Numbered from the stretch's first letter, positions 51,907 to 62,508 are shown. The stretch: DNA of 64,000 bases from Hyphomicrobiales bacterium (GCA_016716745.1 JADJVD010000008.1:62001-126000); one strand, 5' to 3'. Notes: generated by a model from the letters alone, not told the origin. Made by a program: numbers and translations.

Positions 51907-52434
51907 CTACGCTTTCGGACGGAAGGCGACGCACACCGACGGGTCCGTGTCGAGACGCGCCCCGCCGATCAGGTCGATGCAGTAGGGCACGGCCGCGAAC
52001 ACCGCGTCGAGACAGGTCGCGATCGCGGACGGCTTGCCCGGCAGGTTGATGACGAGGCTGCGTCCGCGCAGGCCCGCCGTCTGCCGCGACAGGATGGCCG
52101 TCGGCACCTCCTTGAGGCTGGCGAGCCGCATCGCCTCGCCGAAGCCCGGCATCATCCGTTCGCACGCCTCTTCCGTCGCCTCGGGCGTCACGTCGCGCGG
52201 CGAGGGGCCCGTGCCGCCCGTCGTCAGGATCAGCGGACAATTCTCGACATCGGCGAGCGCGACGATCGTCGCCGCGACGATGGCGCGATCGTCGGGGATC
52301 ACGCGCGTCAGCGGCGCCCACGGCGTCGTCAGCACGCGCCCGAGATAGGCTTCGATCGCGGGTCCGCCGCGATCCTCGTAGACGCCGCCGCTCGCCCGGT
52401 CCGACGCGACGACGATTCCGATCGGCACGGACAT
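51907..52434 (-). CDS. mog: MogA/MoaB-family molybdopterin adenylyltransferase
   Basis: A 175-residue enzyme that adenylates molybdopterin before molybdenum insertion. Family motifs are IGIVVASDRASGGVYEDRGG, LILTTGGTGPSPRDVTPEAT (the MPT-binding GGTG loop) and LVINLPGKPSAIATCLDAVF. The ATG at 52434 is preferred to a GTG one codon upstream; GGGAG lies about 7 bases before it. It follows the response-regulator gene by 21 bp on the same strand, so it is the last gene of the molybdoenzyme island. It converges on the DUF2892 gene with only 2 bp between them. Confidence 0.88.
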   Translation of the reverse strand: MSVPIGIVVASDRASGGVYEDRGGPAIEAYLGRVLTTPWAPLTRVIPDDRAIVAATIVALADVENCPLILTTGGTGPSPRDVTPEATEEACERMMPGFGEAMRLASLKEVPTAILSRQTAGLRGRSLVINLPGKPSAIATCLDAVFAAVPYCIDLIGGARLDTDPSVCVAFRPKA

Positions 52435-52455
52435 CACGTTGCTCCCTGACGCGCG

Positions 52456-53817
52456 TCAGATGTTCTTGCGCGCATTGATCATGCGGTAGAGGTTGCGCTC
52501 GCTGATGCCGAGCGTGCGCGCGATGTCGCCGCGGCTGCGGCCTTTTTCGGAGAGCAGCCGGTCGAGATAGATCTCGGAGATCTCATCCAGCGTCGGCGCG
52601 TGATCGAACGAGAAGCTGTAATCCCGCCGGGTCGGCATCTCGCTGCGCAGATCGCCGACATGGGCGATGCGAATCTCGTCCTGCCCGGCCGAGACGAGCG
52701 CGGCCCGCTCGACGACGTTGCGCAGCTCGCGCACGTTTCCCGGCCAAGTGTAGCGGATCAGCGCGTCGAGCGCCGCCGGCGCCCAGCGCTTGTGGGCGTG
52801 GCGCGCGAAGTCGCGCGTCGTCAGAAAATGCTCGGCCAGCAGCGGCACGTCGTCGAGCCGGTCGCGCAGCGGCGGCACGATCAGCACGAAGGCCGAGAGA
52901 CGATAGTACAGGTCCTGCCGGAACTCGCCGCGTCGGCACATCGCCTCGAGATCGCGATTGGTCGCCGCCACGAAGCGCACGTTCGAGACGAGATCCTTGG
53001 TGCCGCCGAGGCGACGGTAGCGGCCCGTCTCCAGCACGCGCAGGAGCTTGGCCTGCAACGCGCCCGACATCTCGCCGATCTCGTCGAGGAAGACGGTGCC
53101 GCCGGCGCCGACCTCGATGAGGCCCTCCTTGCGGCGGTCGGCGCCCGTGAACGCGCCGCGCTCATGGCCGAACAGTTCGGACTCGAACAGATTCTGTTGC
53201 AGCGTCGCGCAGTCGATCGCGACGAAGGCCGAAGCCGCGCGCGCGCTCGCCTGATGCACGCCGGCGGCCACGAGCTCCTTGCCGACGCCGGACTCGCCGA
53301 GGATGAGAACCGTCGTCTCGCTCGGCCCCACCACCTCGATCATCTTGCGCAGTTTCGCCATCGCGACCGACCGGCCGATCAGCGTCTTGTCGACCGATGA
53401 GACCGCCTGGCGCTTGTAATATTCATACTCGCGGCGCATCGAGCTGGCCGACAGGCCGCGCTGGATGGCGAGATCGAGCGCGTCCGGATTGACGGGCTTG
53501 GTCAGGAAGTCGGACGCGCCGCGCTTGATCGCCTGCACCGCATGGTCGATCGTTCCGAACGCCGTCAGCACGATCACCGGGCACAGTTCGGACAGCGCCG
53601 GCAGCTTGGCGAGGCCGTCGGCGTCCGGCAGTTTCAGGTCGAGGATGGCCAGATCCGGCTCGAAACCGGTCAGCAGCGCCTCGACGTCGCTCCAGCGCTG
53701 CGCGCTGACGACCTCGTAGCCGGAGGCTTTCAGGTGGGACGAGATGAAGCGGTTCAGCGTGCCGTCGTCGTCGATGACGAGCACCTTCCCCTTGCTCTTG
53801 CGCGGCGTCGTCGTCAT
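52456..53817 (-). CDS. Sigma-54-dependent response regulator (NtrC family)
   Basis: A 453-residue enhancer-binding activator. The receiver domain (1-125) has the acidic pair at 16-17, phospho-acceptor Asp60 ([10 protein letters not shown]), Thr84-type switch region (VIVLTAFG) and Lys107 (FLTKP). The AAA+ domain shows Walker A GESGVGKE (174-181), the sigma-54 contact loop GAFTGA (221-226), Walker [11 protein letters not shown] and the arginine-finger region [21 protein letters not shown] Fis-type helix-turn-helix ends the protein ([20 protein letters not shown]). The start overlaps the kinase stop (ATGA). With the sigma-54-type promoter found in front of the operon's first gene, it most likely activates the molybdoenzyme operon that encodes it. 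Confidence 0.9.
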   Translation of the reverse strand: MTTTPRKSKGKVLVIDDDGTLNRFISSHLKASGYEVVSAQRWSDVEALLTGFEPDLAILDLKLPDADGLAKLPALSELCPVIVLTAFGTIDHAVQAIKRGASDFLTKPVNPDALDLAIQRGLSASSMRREYEYYKRQAVSSVDKTLIGRSVAMAKLRKMIEVVGPSETTVLILGESGVGKELVAAGVHQASARAASAFVAIDCATLQQNLFESELFGHERGAFTGADRRKEGLIEVGAGGTVFLDEIGEMSGALQAKLLRVLETGRYRRLGGTKDLVSNVRFVAATNRDLEAMCRRGEFRQDLYYRLSAFVLIVPPLRDRLDDVPLLAEHFLTTRDFARHAHKRWAPAALDALIRYTWPGNVRELRNVVERAALVSAGQDEIRIAHVGDLRSEMPTRRDYSFSFDHAPTLDEISEIYLDRLLSEKGRSRGDIARTLGISERNLYRMINARKNI

Positions 53818-55709
53818 GCGGCGTCAATCGTCTTGTCGGCGTGGGGGAAGATGATCTGGAACGTCGTGCCGACGCCGATCCGGCTCTTCACCGAGATCGA
53901 GCCGCCCCATTTCTCGATCAGCGCCTTGCAGATCGGCAGGCCGAGACCGCTGCCGACGGTCTGGTCGGCGCGCCGGCTCCAGAACGGCTGGAAGATCTTC
54001 TTCAGGTCGTCCGGCGCGATGCCGCCGCCGCTGTCGGCGATTTCGATCACCACCTCGCGGTCCTCCGTCGCCCGGCCGCTGACCGAGATGACGCCGAGCG
54101 CCTGCGTCGCGTGGAACGCGTTCTGGATGAGATTGAGCAGCACCATGCCGATTTCGCCCTCGTTGGCGATGAGGCGGGCATCCTCGAATCCGCGGATGAC
54201 AAGATCAACCTGCCGCGTCAGCGCTTCGTAGTTGAGGAGCGAGGCGACGTCGCGGGCGACATGGCCGACCTCGATCAGCGTGCCGCGGTCGCCGGTCGAC
54301 TGGCTGAGCCGCATCAGCCGCCCCGTCACCTCGATGCACCGCTCGATCTCGTTGGCGACGAGCTTGACGTAGGAGCGCGCCTCGTCGGCGTTGGGCTGCG
54401 CCTCCACGCTCTGGGCGAGGGCGCTGAGGCCGAAGCGGATCGAGGCCAGCGGATTGTGGATTTCGTGGGCGATGCCGGTGGCGAGCTGGCCGATCTCCGA
54501 CAGCCGCTGCTCCTGCGAGACCTGGAGCCCCTGCGACAGGTCGCGAATGGCCTCGACGACGAAGCGGCGCGGCCCGTCGCGCGTCTCGATCGTCAACGGC
54601 GCGGCGACCAGTTCGACGGCGAACTCGCCCTCCTCGCCGCGGCGCACATGCGCATGCATGCACTTCACCGGCTCGCCGCGTCCTTCGAGCGCCACCAGAG
54701 GGCAGACGACGAGCGTCGCCACGCACGGCTCGGCGCGCCCGTGGCTCGAGGCGTAGCAGGAGCGCGACAGCGCCTCCTGAAACGTCAGGCCGCTCTGGCG
54801 CAGGAACTCCTTGTTGGCGGCGACCACTTCGTAGTTCTCGGTGATGACCCGGATGCCGTCGGGAATGGCGTCCATCACGCCCTGAAGGAAGTGATCGCGT
54901 TCGCGCAGATCGCCGATCATGCCGTCCACGCGGTCGGCCATGTCGTCGAAGGCGGAGCCCAGCGCGGCGATCTCGCTGGCGCCGGAGGCGAACGTCAGGC
55001 GCGCCCGCGCGCCGAGGTCGCCGCGCGCCAGAGCGCGGCTCACGCCCGTCAAATGCTCGACAGGCCTGAGCACGAGGCGCCGCAGCAGCCCCCAGACAGC
55101 GGCGAGCGCGAGCGAGGTGACCAGCAGGCCGACGCCGACGAGCAGCGCCGTCGTGCGGGCGGCGCGCGATTTCAGCGTCTGGGCGTCGTAATCGACGACG
55201 AGGAAGCCGTTCACCGGATGCGCCGCGATCTGGCCGTGGCAGGTCTGGCAGGGCTCGCGATTGCCGACCGCATTGACGGCGCGCAGCACGTCGCGCGCCT
55301 CGGACGCCACGAAGACCGAGCCGACGCCGGGCCGGTCGGCGGACAGGCCGCAGCCGGGGCAGAGCTCGGCGAGCGAGGAATGCCGCCGGCCCACGAGTTC
55401 GGGCTGCGAGCTGAAGCGCACCTCGAGTTCGGGGCTGAGGATCGACACGCCGGCGACATCCTCGACCGAACCGAGCCGGCCGACGATTTCGCGCAGGCCC
55501 TCGATGTCGCGTTTGAGCATCGCGTTTTCGAGGGTGATCTGCAGGAATGCGCCGAGGCGCGAGGACACGGCCTGCCGTTCGATCGCCAGCTCGTGCCGGT
55601 AGATCGGCGCAATCAGCGCAAGGCTGACCAGCGAGGCGAGCGCCAGAACGACGCCCATCCCTGTCAGAATCGCGGGGCCGAGACGCAGCCCGGCAAGTCG
55701 GCTCAGCAC
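53814..55709 (-). CDS. Membrane sensor histidine kinase with a CXXCH haem-attachment motif
   Basis: A 631-residue kinase. Two membrane helices (about 14-36 and 188-209) enclose a ~150-residue periplasmic sensor that holds CPGC at 117-120 and CQTCH at 154-158. CXXCH on the periplasmic side is the c-type haem attachment sequence, so this sensor may carry a haem and read redox state or a gas. A HAMP domain follows, then a PAS domain with the CYASSHGRAEPC...CPL cysteine/His pattern (318-337), the dimerisation domain with phospho-accepting His415 (TGIAHEIHNP) and an HATPase domain (NLIQNAFHA, DSGGGI, GSGLGL). It forms a coupled pair with the downstream response regulator. It lies 77 bp after the chaperone gene. 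Confidence 0.88.
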   Translation of the reverse strand: MLSRLAGLRLGPAILTGMGVVLALASLVSLALIAPIYRHELAIERQAVSSRLGAFLQITLENAMLKRDIEGLREIVGRLGSVEDVAGVSILSPELEVRFSSQPELVGRRHSSLAELCPGCGLSADRPGVGSVFVASEARDVLRAVNAVGNREPCQTCHGQIAAHPVNGFLVVDYDAQTLKSRAARTTALLVGVGLLVTSLALAAVWGLLRRLVLRPVEHLTGVSRALARGDLGARARLTFASGASEIAALGSAFDDMADRVDGMIGDLRERDHFLQGVMDAIPDGIRVITENYEVVAANKEFLRQSGLTFQEALSRSCYASSHGRAEPCVATLVVCPLVALEGRGEPVKCMHAHVRRGEEGEFAVELVAAPLTIETRDGPRRFVVEAIRDLSQGLQVSQEQRLSEIGQLATGIAHEIHNPLASIRFGLSALAQSVEAQPNADEARSYVKLVANEIERCIEVTGRLMRLSQSTGDRGTLIEVGHVARDVASLLNYEALTRQVDLVIRGFEDARLIANEGEIGMVLLNLIQNAFHATQALGVISVSGRATEDREVVIEIADSGGGIAPDDLKKIFQPFWSRRADQTVGSGLGLPICKALIEKWGGSISVKSRIGVGTTFQIIFPHADKTIDAA

Positions 55710-55733
55710 GTTCGTCAGCTACCCTGTCCCGAG

Positions 55734-55753
55734 CGCGCGCCCGCGGGCGCGCG
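55734..55753 (-). other. Perfect 20-bp GC palindrome between chaperone and kinase genes
   Basis: CGCGCGCCCGCGGGCGCGCG is a perfect inverted repeat in the 77-bp gap between the TorD-like gene and the histidine kinase. As RNA it would form a very stable hairpin with no U-run. It may separate the abundant enzyme message from the low-level regulatory genes. Confidence 0.5.
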
Positions 55754-55786
55754 ACGTCGCAGGCAACATAGGCCGCGCCGCCGCGA

Positions 55787-56581
55787 TCACCAACTGGGGC
55801 CGGTGAAGGGCGTGTTCTGAGGCGCCTGCAACGGCCGCGGGGAGCCGCAATCGGGGCCGTGTGGGCCCGAGAAGATCGGCTTGAGGACGAGATCGGGCGC
55901 CGTCATGTTCTCGCCCGTCACCTCGCCAAGAAGGCGGCCGAGCCGCTCGAGATAGAGCGCCGAGACGAGCGTCAGCCCCGCATAGAGCTGCAGCTCGCAG
56001 CGCGCGGCGATCCGATCGGCGAAACGCGGCGCCCAGACGAGCGGGTGGTCGCGCAGGAACCGCGCGGCCGCCCTGGCCGTGTCCGCATCCTCGGCGCGCT
56101 CGAGCAGCAACGCCAGGAACTGCAGCTCGTTGACGAGATGATCGTCGCTGCGCTTGCGCCAGTCCGGCGCCTTGACGCCGAACCGCGCATACCAGTTGCG
56201 GACGAGGAACATCGCCTCCTGCCGCTCCAGCTTGTCCTCGTCGCGCCAGACCGATTCGGCCGGCGCGGCGTTGTAGCCGTGCGTCAGGTAGATGGCGGCG
56301 AACTCGACCGCCAGCGCGTCGATCTCGGCGACGGTCGGCGGGCTCGAAAGGCTGGCGAGCCCTTCGGCCAGATGCACGCGGATGGAGTCGAAATCCGGGC
56401 CCGAAAGGTCGAGCGCGAACCATTGCTCGGGCGGGGTTTCCTGCAACCGCGCGAGCATCTCCGCGTCTAATTCACGGTCGGCGAGGCGCACGAGAAGATT
56501 GAGGTCTTCCACGAGCGCCCGCCGTTCCGCTTCCGCAAGCGGACTCCCGGCGGGAGAGTCCGACGCTGCGTTCCTTGTCAC
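55787..56581 (-). CDS. TorD/DmsD-family chaperone for the molybdoenzyme
   Basis: A 264-residue all-helical protein of the TorD family, which binds the Tat signal and apo-enzyme of DMSO-reductase-type proteins until the cofactor is inserted. Visible family features are VEDLNLLVRLADRELDAEML, FAAIYLTHGYNAAPAESVWR (in place of the usual F-x-x-LFxGP-x-x-P region with a Tyr-rich helix), MFLVRNWYARFGVKA and DHLVNELQFLALLLERAEDA, whose DHLxxEL helix is the hallmark. The start is a GTG at 56581 that overlaps the iron-sulfur gene's stop (GTGA), so translation is coupled. Its C-terminal ~35 residues (GPHGPDCGSPRPLQAPQNTP) are low-complexity. Confidence 0.82.
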   Translation of the reverse strand: MTRNAASDSPAGSPLAEAERRALVEDLNLLVRLADRELDAEMLARLQETPPEQWFALDLSGPDFDSIRVHLAEGLASLSSPPTVAEIDALAVEFAAIYLTHGYNAAPAESVWRDEDKLERQEAMFLVRNWYARFGVKAPDWRKRSDDHLVNELQFLALLLERAEDADTARAAARFLRDHPLVWAPRFADRIAARCELQLYAGLTLVSALYLERLGRLLGEVTGENMTAPDLVLKPIFSGPHGPDCGSPRPLQAPQNTPFTGPSW

Positions 56582-57243
56582 TTCACGGCGCCTTTGCTGT
56601 GAGCGACGAATGCGATCGAAGGCTTCGTCAGCTCGATGTCCGACATGTCGCGCACTTGCAGCGAGATCTTGTCGTTCGGGCCGCGGGCCTTCGTTTCGTA
56701 GGTGCCGTCGATGATCTTGTCGATCGGGCCGATGTCGAGCACGCGCATCATGCAGGCCATCACGCAATAGGGCTTGCGGCCGGCGTCGATCTCGTCGACG
56801 CACATGTTGCACTTGGAGACGATGTTCTGCTCGGGGATGAACTGCGGCGCGCCGAACGGGCAGGTCGCCTCGCAGCGCCGGCAGCCGATGCACAGCGTCG
56901 AGTCGATGTCGACGATGCCGTCCTTCTTGCGCTTGAAGATCGCGCCCGTCGGGCAGGCCGGCAGACACGCCGGCTCCGCGCAATGGTTGCACGACATGTT
57001 GACCTTGTAGGCGTACACCTCGGGGAACGTCCCCCCCTCGACATACATCACGCGGCGGAAACGCGGTCCCGGCGGCAGGCCGTTCTTGTCCTTGCAGGCG
57101 ATCTCGCAGGCGCGGCAGCCGATGCAGTCCACATTGTTGTGGACGAAGCCGAACTGCACGTCCGGCACGACCGGCGTGTAGGTCTCGCGCTTCTTCTTCG
57201 CCGCCGCTTCCTTGATCTTGGCTTTGTCGATCTGATTGGCCAT
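56578..57243 (-). CDS. DmsB-like four-cluster iron-sulfur subunit
   Basis: A 221-residue ferredoxin-type subunit with four Cys groups expected to bind four [4Fe-4S] clusters: CIGCRACEIACK, CNHCAEPACLPACPTG, CIGCRRCEATCP and CNMCVDEIDAGRKPYCVMAC. This is the DmsB/NrfC/PsrB pattern, passing electrons between the molybdenum subunit and a membrane or cytochrome partner. It has no signal peptide, so it is probably carried through the Tat pore with the catalytic subunit. The start at 57243 lies 43 bp after the catalytic subunit's stop. The C-terminus (SIAFVAHSKGAVK) overlaps the chaperone start. No NrfD- or DmsC-type membrane anchor gene is present. Confidence 0.92.
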   Translation of the reverse strand: MANQIDKAKIKEAAAKKKRETYTPVVPDVQFGFVHNNVDCIGCRACEIACKDKNGLPPGPRFRRVMYVEGGTFPEVYAYKVNMSCNHCAEPACLPACPTGAIFKRKKDGIVDIDSTLCIGCRRCEATCPFGAPQFIPEQNIVSKCNMCVDEIDAGRKPYCVMACMMRVLDIGPIDKIIDGTYETKARGPNDKISLQVRDMSDIELTKPSIAFVAHSKGAVK

Positions 57244-57286
57244 GACAAAATCCTCGGAGCTCTAAGGGATCACGTGTCCTTCGCGA

Positions 57287-59851
57287 TCAGAGATCGCGAC
57301 GGAACACGTGGCTCCGCGCGGTGGCGAGTTCGTCCCATCCCGGACGATGCTCGAGTTCGGTCTTCTTCACGTTGCACAACACGGTGTTGTAGGCGAACGC
57401 CCCGGCAGGCGAGGGTTCGTCGTTGGTGAGGAAGTCGGGATTGCCGGAGCGATCGACGCCGTTGGCGTCGACGTCCATCCACGCGCCCTCATGCAGCACG
57501 ACGACGCCCGGCATGCAGCGCTCGGTCACATAGGCCGGCACGACGCACTTGCCGCGATCGTTCCACACCTCGACCACGTCGCCCGTCTTGACGCCCAGCT
57601 TCTTGGCGTCGGAGGCGTTCAACGTCAGTTCCTGGCTGAACGTCTCGCGCAGCCACGGAATGTTGTTGAAGATCGAGTGCGTGCGCCAGCGCGGATGCGG
57701 GCTGATCATGTGGAACGGGAACTGCGCCGTCTTCGGGCTGTTCAGCGATTCCCAAGGCTCGATCCATTTCGGGATCGCCGGGATCGGATAGCCGTATTGC
57801 GTGCGCGTGAAGTCCCGTGTCTGCGCCAGAACCGTCGAGAAGATCTCGATCCGCCCCGACGGGGTCGGGAACGGGATGCCCTTCTCCACCTGATCCTGGA
57901 AGGCGACGTGCGGGCGATCCAGCTTGAACTTGTAGATGCCGCGCTTCTTGAACTCCTCCCAGCCCATCGTCACGTGCTGGTGGCTCTGCACATTGTGCCA
58001 CCACGCCTCGAGATAGGCCTCGTCGGTCTCCTCGTTGTGCAGGAAGTAGTCGCGCTTGGCGCGCGGATTGTAGCGCTCGCCGAAGCCGAGGCGGAAGGCC
58101 AGCTCGGTGAAGACCTGGAAGTCCGTCTTCGATTCGCCGAGCGGCTCGATCACCTTCGGGCGGTGGATGTAGTAGTGCCCCTTGTACCAGGGCAGCGCCA
58201 CGTCGTGCCGCTCGAAATGCGTCGCGATCGGCAGCAGATAGTCGGCCCAGATGCCCGTCGGCGTGATGGTCGAGTCCATGCAGACGAACAGCGTCTCCAT
58301 GTCGCCTTCGGCCTCGAGCTTCTTGATCGCCTTGATCTCCTTGTTGATGTTGGTGAGCTGGTTGAGCCAGTCCGAACCCTGCCAGAAGATGCCGCGAATG
58401 TTGGGGATCACGCCGTCGAGCTGATCCTGCCGCGGCCACAGACCGATCTCCTCGCGCCGCACGTTCGGATAGTTGAGCACGCAATGCGCCCAGCGGTCCG
58501 ATTTGATCGCCGCGAACCAGACGTTGGCGTATTCGTCGTACGGATAGGCGACCGCCTCCGGATGCCAGGCCTTGCCGACGCCCTCCGCGCAACCGCCGAG
58601 CATGCCGATATTGCCGGTCATCGCCTGCACGGCCGCGGCCATGCGGTTGTACTGCTCGCCATAGGCGTTGCGGCCAGGCGACCAGGACGCCTTCAGCGCG
58701 GCCGGCTTGGTCTTGGCGTACATGTCGGCGAGTTTCTTGATGTCCTCGGCCTTCACGCCGCAGATCGCGGCCGCCCATTCCGGCGTCTTGGGCTGCCCGT
58801 CGGACACGCCCATGATGTAGTCCTTGAACGACTCTTGGCCCCACGCCCATTGCGGCATCGTGCCGGGGTCCATGCCCTGCGTGAACCGGTTGATGAAGTT
58901 CTGGTCCTGCAGGTTGTTGGCGAAGATGTAGTGGGCCATGCCCGCCAGCATCGCCGCGTCGGTGTTCGGGCGGATCGGGATCCACCAGGCGTCGTAGGTC
59001 GAGGCCGAGTCCGTGTATTGCGGATCGACGAGCACGAACTTGCAGCCGCGCTGCTTGGCGAGGCGCATGTAGTAGAACGTGTTGCCGCCGTGGAACGTGT
59101 AGGCCGGGTTCCAGCCCCACATGATGATCAGCTTGGTGTGGGCGAAGGTGTCGTCCTCGTTGCCGTCCTCGATCGTGCCGAAGGTGATGCGCGAGGAGAA
59201 CGTCGTGCCCTGATAGGAGGGCACCGACCACGAGTTGGTGCGGCAGCCGAACATGCCGAGGAAGCGCCCGAGCAGGCCTTCCACCTGATCGGACTTGTGC
59301 AGCACGCCGTAGGACGCGCCGGCGTAGCTCTGGTCGACCAGCGCGGTGGGGCCGTATTTGTTCTTCAGATAGACCATGCGCTGGGCGATGTCGTTCAGCG
59401 CCTCGTCCCACGTCACGCGCTTGAACTTCGATTCGCCGCGCTTGCCGACCCGCTTCATCGGATAGAGCAGACGCTCGGGCGAGTAGAGGCGGGCGCGGTA
59501 GGAGCGGCCGCGCAGGCAGCCGCGCACCTGCGGCTCCTCCTCGGTATCCTTGCCGAAGAAGCCGCCTTCCTGATAGCGCCCGTCGTCGGTCGACAGGCGG
59601 ACGATCACGTCGCCCTTCTTGTGGGCGACCAGCATGTGGCGCGAGCCGCAATTGTGCGCGCAGCTCGTCACCACCGTCTCGAGTTCGTCGTCCTTCGGGT
59701 AGGGCTCGTAGGCGAAGGCTTTCGCCTCCGTCGGCGCCAGCGTCGGCGCGAGCGCGCTGCCGGCCGTCACCGCCGCCATGCCCTTCAGCACGCCGCGTCG
59801 GTTGGTGTTGATCACGCGGCTCGGCGAGAAGTCGTTCTTGATGAAAGTCAT
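57287..59851 (-). CDS. Tat-exported DmsA-like molybdopterin oxidoreductase, catalytic subunit
   Basis: An 854-residue member of the DMSO-reductase family. The ATG at 59851 follows CGGAG and leads to a Tat signal (NTNRRGVLKGM, cleavage after EAKA); a GTG at 59878 overlaps the cytochrome stop but gives no better signal. The FS0 iron-sulfur motif reads CAHNCGSRHML...RGCLRG, where E. coli DmsA has CTVNCGSRCPL, so the third ligand position is His, not Cys. Then come LYSPERLLYPMKRVGKRGES, NTFYYMRLAKQRGCKFVLVD and PQYTDSASTYDAWWIPIRPN (bis-MGD binding). The expected molybdenum ligand, Ser, aligns in WSVPSYQGTTF. The C-terminal domain has EVWNDRGKCVVPAYV and LHEGAWMDVDANGVDRSGNP. The substrate is unknown: a sulfoxide, including methionine sulfoxide, fits the closest family, but oxidation reactions cannot be excluded. 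Confidence 0.88.
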   Translation of the reverse strand: MTFIKNDFSPSRVINTNRRGVLKGMAAVTAGSALAPTLAPTEAKAFAYEPYPKDDELETVVTSCAHNCGSRHMLVAHKKGDVIVRLSTDDGRYQEGGFFGKDTEEEPQVRGCLRGRSYRARLYSPERLLYPMKRVGKRGESKFKRVTWDEALNDIAQRMVYLKNKYGPTALVDQSYAGASYGVLHKSDQVEGLLGRFLGMFGCRTNSWSVPSYQGTTFSSRITFGTIEDGNEDDTFAHTKLIIMWGWNPAYTFHGGNTFYYMRLAKQRGCKFVLVDPQYTDSASTYDAWWIPIRPNTDAAMLAGMAHYIFANNLQDQNFINRFTQGMDPGTMPQWAWGQESFKDYIMGVSDGQPKTPEWAAAICGVKAEDIKKLADMYAKTKPAALKASWSPGRNAYGEQYNRMAAAVQAMTGNIGMLGGCAEGVGKAWHPEAVAYPYDEYANVWFAAIKSDRWAHCVLNYPNVRREEIGLWPRQDQLDGVIPNIRGIFWQGSDWLNQLTNINKEIKAIKKLEAEGDMETLFVCMDSTITPTGIWADYLLPIATHFERHDVALPWYKGHYYIHRPKVIEPLGESKTDFQVFTELAFRLGFGERYNPRAKRDYFLHNEETDEAYLEAWWHNVQSHQHVTMGWEEFKKRGIYKFKLDRPHVAFQDQVEKGIPFPTPSGRIEIFSTVLAQTRDFTRTQYGYPIPAIPKWIEPWESLNSPKTAQFPFHMISPHPRWRTHSIFNNIPWLRETFSQELTLNASDAKKLGVKTGDVVEVWNDRGKCVVPAYVTERCMPGVVVLHEGAWMDVDANGVDRSGNPDFLTNDEPSPAGAFAYNTVLCNVKKTELEHRPGWDELATARSHVFRRDL

Positions 59852-59874
59852 GATCTTTGTCTCCGCTACGGGCT

Positions 59875-60813
59875 TCACTTCTTCGGAAGAGCGAAGCGAG
59901 CGTCGGATTCCTTGGAGCGGTCCTTGGCCCAGTCCGGCGTATCGTCAGGCATGCCCTGCCAGGGATGACGCGGATAGGGATAGGAGATTCGATACCACTG
60001 CCGGCCGCCGTGGCAGCCGTAGCACACGTCGGAGCTGGTCTTGCCAAGCTCCTCGATCTTCTGCCCGTGCAGATAGGTCACCGCGTGGCGGTTCAGACGG
60101 AACTGCTCGGCGTGGCAGGTGAGGCAGCCATTCGGCGTTTCGGGCGTCTCGAGCGCCTCGCGGGTGTCTTCCCACTTGGCGGGCAGGCCCATGTTCTCGC
60201 CCGGGAACGCGCCGTGGCAACGCAGGCAGGTTTCGGACGGGTTCACCATCTTGCGCAGGGTGAAGTTCGACGCGGCCTTCGGCCAGTCCGAGTTCGCCGC
60301 CGCCGGGGTGAGCACATGCGGCGATTCCTCGCGCGTGTCGTTGCCCTGGTGGCAGAAATTGCAGCTCAGCGTCATCACCTGCTTCGAGTAGGGCGATTGC
60401 AGGTGGCGCCAGTGGAAGTCTTCCTGCGCGCCGGCATAGGTGTCGAGCGTCTGATACCAGGCCTCGACCTGCGTGGCCTTCACGCCCGCCGGGGAGGCGG
60501 CGCGAGGCTTGGCCGACAGAATTTCCTTGTGACAGACGAGGCAGGCCTCGTCCTTGGCGTAGTCGATCGCGGGTTTGAAATGGATCGGATCCCACTTCGC
60601 GCGCTCGTAGTCGCCCTTGGCGGCGCGCGCGAGAACGGCGCCGAGATCTGCGATCGCCTTGGCTTCCTTGATCTGTTCGTCCGTCAGGGTCGCGGCCTGC
60701 GCCGATCGGGGCGCAAGGCCCGCCAATAGCGCTGTTCCGCCCAACGCAATCAGAGTCGCGGCGATCGCGGCTCCACCGAAGGCTCTTGCAGCATCGCCTT
60801 TCCGGGTGGTCAT
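59875..60813 (-). CDS. Periplasmic pentaheme cytochrome c
   Basis: A 312-residue exported multihaem cytochrome. After a long signal sequence (residues ~1-40, ATLIALGGTALLAGLAPRSA-QAA) there are five CXXCH sites: CLVCH (91), CNFCH (151), CLRCH (196), CLTCH (230) and CYGCH (264). Extra His residues (FHWRH, SPHVL, RHAVTYLHG) could be distal ligands. It has no membrane helix apart from the signal, unlike NapC/TorC quinol dehydrogenases. It precedes the molybdoenzyme gene, whose GTG/ATG region overlaps its stop, and so is probably its direct electron partner. The start ATG at 60813 follows GAGG by 5 bases. Longer upstream in-frame codons lie in the neighbouring repeat gene and are rejected. Confidence 0.9.
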   Translation of the reverse strand: MTTRKGDAARAFGGAAIAATLIALGGTALLAGLAPRSAQAATLTDEQIKEAKAIADLGAVLARAAKGDYERAKWDPIHFKPAIDYAKDEACLVCHKEILSAKPRAASPAGVKATQVEAWYQTLDTYAGAQEDFHWRHLQSPYSKQVMTLSCNFCHQGNDTREESPHVLTPAAANSDWPKAASNFTLRKMVNPSETCLRCHGAFPGENMGLPAKWEDTREALETPETPNGCLTCHAEQFRLNRHAVTYLHGQKIEELGKTSSDVCYGCHGGRQWYRISYPYPRHPWQGMPDDTPDWAKDRSKESDARFALPKK

Positions 60814-60843
60814 GACGTCCTCAGGGGTCCTGAATTGCAGGGT

Positions 60844-60870
60844 CGGCCGGGCGCCGAAAGCGCCCGGCCG
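60844..60870 (-). other. Very strong hairpin between the Met-rich gene and the cytochrome gene
   Basis: CGGCCGGGCGC (60844-60854) pairs with GCGCCCGGCCG (60860-60870): an 11-bp perfect GC stem with a 5-base loop, just after the Met-rich gene's stop. No U-run follows. It could protect the 3' end of the Met-rich messenger or stop part of transcription, so that the repeat protein is made in excess over the enzyme. Confidence 0.65.
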
Positions 60871-60880
60871 GGGTGTCGAC

Positions 60881-62372
<1,492 letters not shown>

Positions 62373-62483
62373 TGTTACGCTCCTGGCTTCGCGCCCGCTC
62401 CTGAGAAGGGGAGGCGTGGGCGCTAACTTTGTGCGGGCTCCCCGACCCGCCATCACGGACTTCGCCGTGTTTAAGAGCACGAC

Positions 62484-62501
62484 GCCCGGAATGGTCCGGG
62501 C
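62484..62501 (-). other. Intercistronic stem-loop between the small periplasmic gene and the Met-rich gene
   Basis: On the transcribed strand GCCCGGA and TCCGGGC form a 7-bp stem with a 4-base loop (CCAT), starting 8 bp after the stop of the upstream gene. No clear U-run follows. It may act as a partial terminator or processing site. Together with the hairpin at 60844-60870 it brackets the Met-rich cistron. Confidence 0.5.
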
Positions 62502-62508
62502 GGCGTGA

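Noticed and set aside
59852..59878. GTG start at 59878 for the molybdoenzyme, overlapping the cytochrome stop
   Set aside because: The ATG at 59851 has a better-placed GGAG and gives the normal distance to the twin-arginine motif. The GTG start remains possible.
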